From CAZCPB01 sp964500365 (GTDB lineage: Bacteria > Planctomycetota > Phycisphaerae > Phycisphaerales > UBA1924), in contig CAZCPB010000097.1 of assembly GCA_964500365.1 (NCBI GenBank), forward strand, positions 1-14,036: DNA of 14,036 bases. Direction: 5' to 3'. Below are positions 12,473 through 14,036 of this stretch, piece after piece; position 1 is the first letter of the stretch, and every line of letters starts with the position of its first letter. The notes below the pieces were generated by a model. It made no database searches, was not told where the DNA came from, and saw only the letters and a program-made list of their open reading frames with translations. The position numbers and the translations under genes were made by a program.

Positions 12473-14036
12473 TCAGCAACCGCCGACGAACGCGTCCACG
12501 AACCCGTCGAAATCCTCCCCCGTCACGAAGTTGTCCCCGTTGAAGTCCGCCCCGGGGTGGCCGGCCTCGAAGGCCGCGATGAACTCGTCGAAGTCCTCGC
12601 CGGTCACGAACCCGTCGCCGTTGTAGTCGCTCGGGCAGCCGTTGCCGTCGATGGTGAAGTTGAGGTCGCTGATGTCGAAGCCCGTGTTGGCCGCGGCGTC
12701 GCGGGCGACGACCTTGACGCGGCAGCGGGTCGAATAGAGGTCGGGGACGGTCCACGAGCGGTTGCCGTCGAAGCCGCTGAAGGCGCTCACGGCGGAGGCG
12801 ATGGTGATCGGGAAGGTCGCGCCGCCGTCGGTCGAGAGGAGGACATCGACGTTGCTCACGGCCAGGTCGTCGTCGCTGTTCCAGCGGATGGTCACGTTCT
12901 GGCCCGGCGTGAAAGTTTCGCCGCCGTTGGGCGTCTTGACGTAGGCGGTCGGGACCTGCCCGCCGCGGGGCGCGGGGATGTGCTGGACGATGCAGTGCAT
13001 GACGCCCGCGAGGGAGACGATGTTCTGGCAGTTGATCTGGACGACCTTGCGGGCCGAGACGCCGTTGTCGCCCCACGCCGCCTTCCACGTGTTCAGCGCC
13101 TGGGTGTTGTACCCGGCGTTGTCGATGGTGGTGTTGGTGTAGGTGGGGAGCAGGAGCAGGTCGTTGCAGGCGACGACGTTGGTGTAGGTGTAGTGGACGC
13201 CGCCGACCTGGCGAGCCGGGGTGCGGTGGACGGCGTAGCCGTAGGACCCGCCGGCCATAAACGTCGCGGTGGTGTCGCAGATGCCGTCGGCGGCGATCTG
13301 GTTGGAGTTGTTCTGTACGGGCCAGTCGCTCAGGACGACGCCGCGGTCGGCGAAGACCTGCATCCACATGTCGATGTGCTGGGTGGAATCGACGGCGGTG
13401 GCAAAGGGGTCGGTGATCGTCGTGTCGAGGTTCTGGTAGTTCTCCCAGTGGGCGATGATCTGGGCCTCGGAGAGCGTCGGGTTCTCGTTCTTGATGAGAC
13501 GCGTGGCCCAGGCGTCGCCCAGGGCGCTCAGGTGAAAATTCCCGCCGCCGTGGACGAGGGGGATGTCGTACGTCGAGTGCTTGCGGTTTGGGCCGTACCA
13601 CTGGTTGAAGGCGTCGTCGTTGAGGCGCGGGCGGTTGTAGGTGTGGTCGATGATCACGCGGCAGTCGCCCTCGAAGCAGTAGCGCGGGCCGTAGTCGCGG
13701 ATCCAGATCGAGTCGAGCGTGCGGGTGAAAAACTTGACGCGCGACATGTTGGCGCCGGCGGCGGACAGGGAATTGGTCGCGCTGGTCTGCGTCGAGGCGT
13801 TGTTCACGACGACGTGGTAGTCGGCGTTGCCCGCGGTCGTGATCTGGGCGCCCATCTGGGCGAGGATGTCGGTGAGCGAGCCGCCGCCCGTCCACGACAC
13901 GATGATCGCCTGCATCGGCTCGTACTCGGCGGCGCAGTGCAGGGGGCCGGAGGGGGGCGAGGTGATCGCGCGCTTGACGAAGAGCGGGTGGGTCTTGAGC
14001 CACTCGGCCTCGGCGGGGGTCAGGTTGCGGGGGAGT
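12473..14036 (-). CDS. Porphyromonas-type peptidylarginine deiminase (PAD) with Ig-like domain and dockerin-like tail; 5' end outside the window
   Basis: The frame is open to the window edge, about 40 codons before the ATG at 13915. Those codons read LPRNLTPAEAEWLKTHPLFV and end in AEYEPMQAIIVSW, a typical PAD beginning, so the ATG is internal. Counting from it, WIRDYGP (71-77, Asp74), VHGGGNFH (121-128), STQHIDMW (177-184, catalytic His180, Asp182) and GVMHCIVQHIP (304-314, catalytic Cys308) give the full guanidine-modifying catalytic set of bacterial PAD/agmatine deiminases. Such enzymes turn arginine (peptide-bound, or agmatine) into citrulline (or the carbamoyl amine) and ammonia. Residues about 326-422 form an Ig-like domain opening with PNGGETFTPGQNVTIRW. 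Residues 429-480 are the EF-hand tail. Secretion is inferred from the tail; the signal peptide is off-window. The tail and Ig-like domain argue for a protein substrate rather than cytoplasmic agmatine. Confidence 0.9.
   Translation of the reverse strand, partial: LPRNLTPAEAEWLKTHPLFVKRAITSPPSGPLHCAAEYEPMQAIIVSWTGGGSLTDILAQMGAQITTAGNADYHVVVNNASTQTSATNSLSAAGANMSRVKFFTRTLDSIWIRDYGPRYCFEGDCRVIIDHTYNRPRLNDDAFNQWYGPNRKHSTYDIPLVHGGGNFHLSALGDAWATRLIKNENPTLSEAQIIAHWENYQNLDTTITDPFATAVDSTQHIDMWMQVFADRGVVLSDWPVQNNSNQIAADGICDTTATFMAGGSYGYAVHRTPARQVGGVHYTYTNVVACNDLLLLPTYTNTTIDNAGYNTQALNTWKAAWGDNGVSARKVVQINCQNIVSLAGVMHCIVQHIPAPRGGQVPTAYVKTPNGGETFTPGQNVTIRWNSDDDLAVSNVDVLLSTDGGATFPITIASAVSAFSGFDGNRSWTVPDLYSTRCRVKVVARDAAANTGFDISDLNFTIDGNGCPSDYNGDGFVTGEDFDEFIAAFEAGHPGADFNGDNFVTGEDFDGFVDAFVGGC
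12476..12631 (-). repeat. 52-residue double EF-hand tail, copy 3
   Basis: This encodes the last 52 residues of the deiminase. The loops are DYNGDGFVTGED and DFNGDNFVTGED, again 28 residues apart, and the end is DAFVGGC. The second loop has Asn where Gly is usual at position 6, which could weaken calcium binding. Confidence 0.85.

Noticed and set aside
12258..14003. 581-codon minus-strand frame overlapping the deiminase and the start of the BNR gene
   Set aside because: It crosses two well-supported genes in the wrong phase and has no recognisable motif.

Overview
The window looks like chromosomal DNA of a planctomycete, most likely a member of the order Phycisphaerales. The evidence is very high G+C, three large secreted proteins that end in the same 52-residue double EF-hand (dockerin-like) tail closing with Gly-Cys, a VPxPG/Arg-rich C-terminal sorting tail on another exported protein, and a secretin-N-like periplasmic domain of planctomycete type. 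The taxonomic call is an inference from protein style; there is no rRNA here.

Left part (1-5074). A 5'-truncated PQQ-like beta-propeller protein is followed on the same strand by an M28-type metallopeptidase. A small FlgM-like anti-sigma-28 protein faces them on the minus strand. A divergent 211-bp spacer leads into an exported protein with two SPOR-like repeats. After a strong inverted repeat (3353-3430) comes a two-gene unit: a PadR repressor with a near-consensus promoter whose -10 box is covered by an ATATATCG-n5-CGATATAT palindrome, then, with an ATGA overlap, a membrane protein that joins a HAAS/permease-prefix domain to an STN-like periplasmic domain.

Middle (5075-6346, minus strand). 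A DUF4239/bestrophin-like membrane protein and a DoxX-type membrane protein form a close pair.

Right part (6446-14036). This is a secretome cluster. A GH13 alpha-amylase-like enzyme (minus) carries a planctomycete-style beta domain and the GC-ending dockerin-like tail. A divergent plus-strand gene encodes a VPxPG-tailed surface protein with Cys and Gln in the arrangement of an internal thioester domain. A minus-strand pair 24 bp apart encodes a porphyromonas-type peptidylarginine deiminase (its 5' end is outside the window) and a BNR/Vps10-like multi-repeat propeller. Both of these end in the same tail as the amylase.

The most interesting signals are the shared 52-residue tail on three unrelated extracellular proteins, the candidate Cys-Gln thioester protein, the secreted deiminase/propeller pair, the self-regulated PadR/HAAS-STN unit, and the TTA-rich, AT-rich front end of the SPOR-like gene. 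No tRNA, rRNA, CRISPR array, insertion sequence or phage gene was seen. No gene-free stretch exceeds 300 bases.
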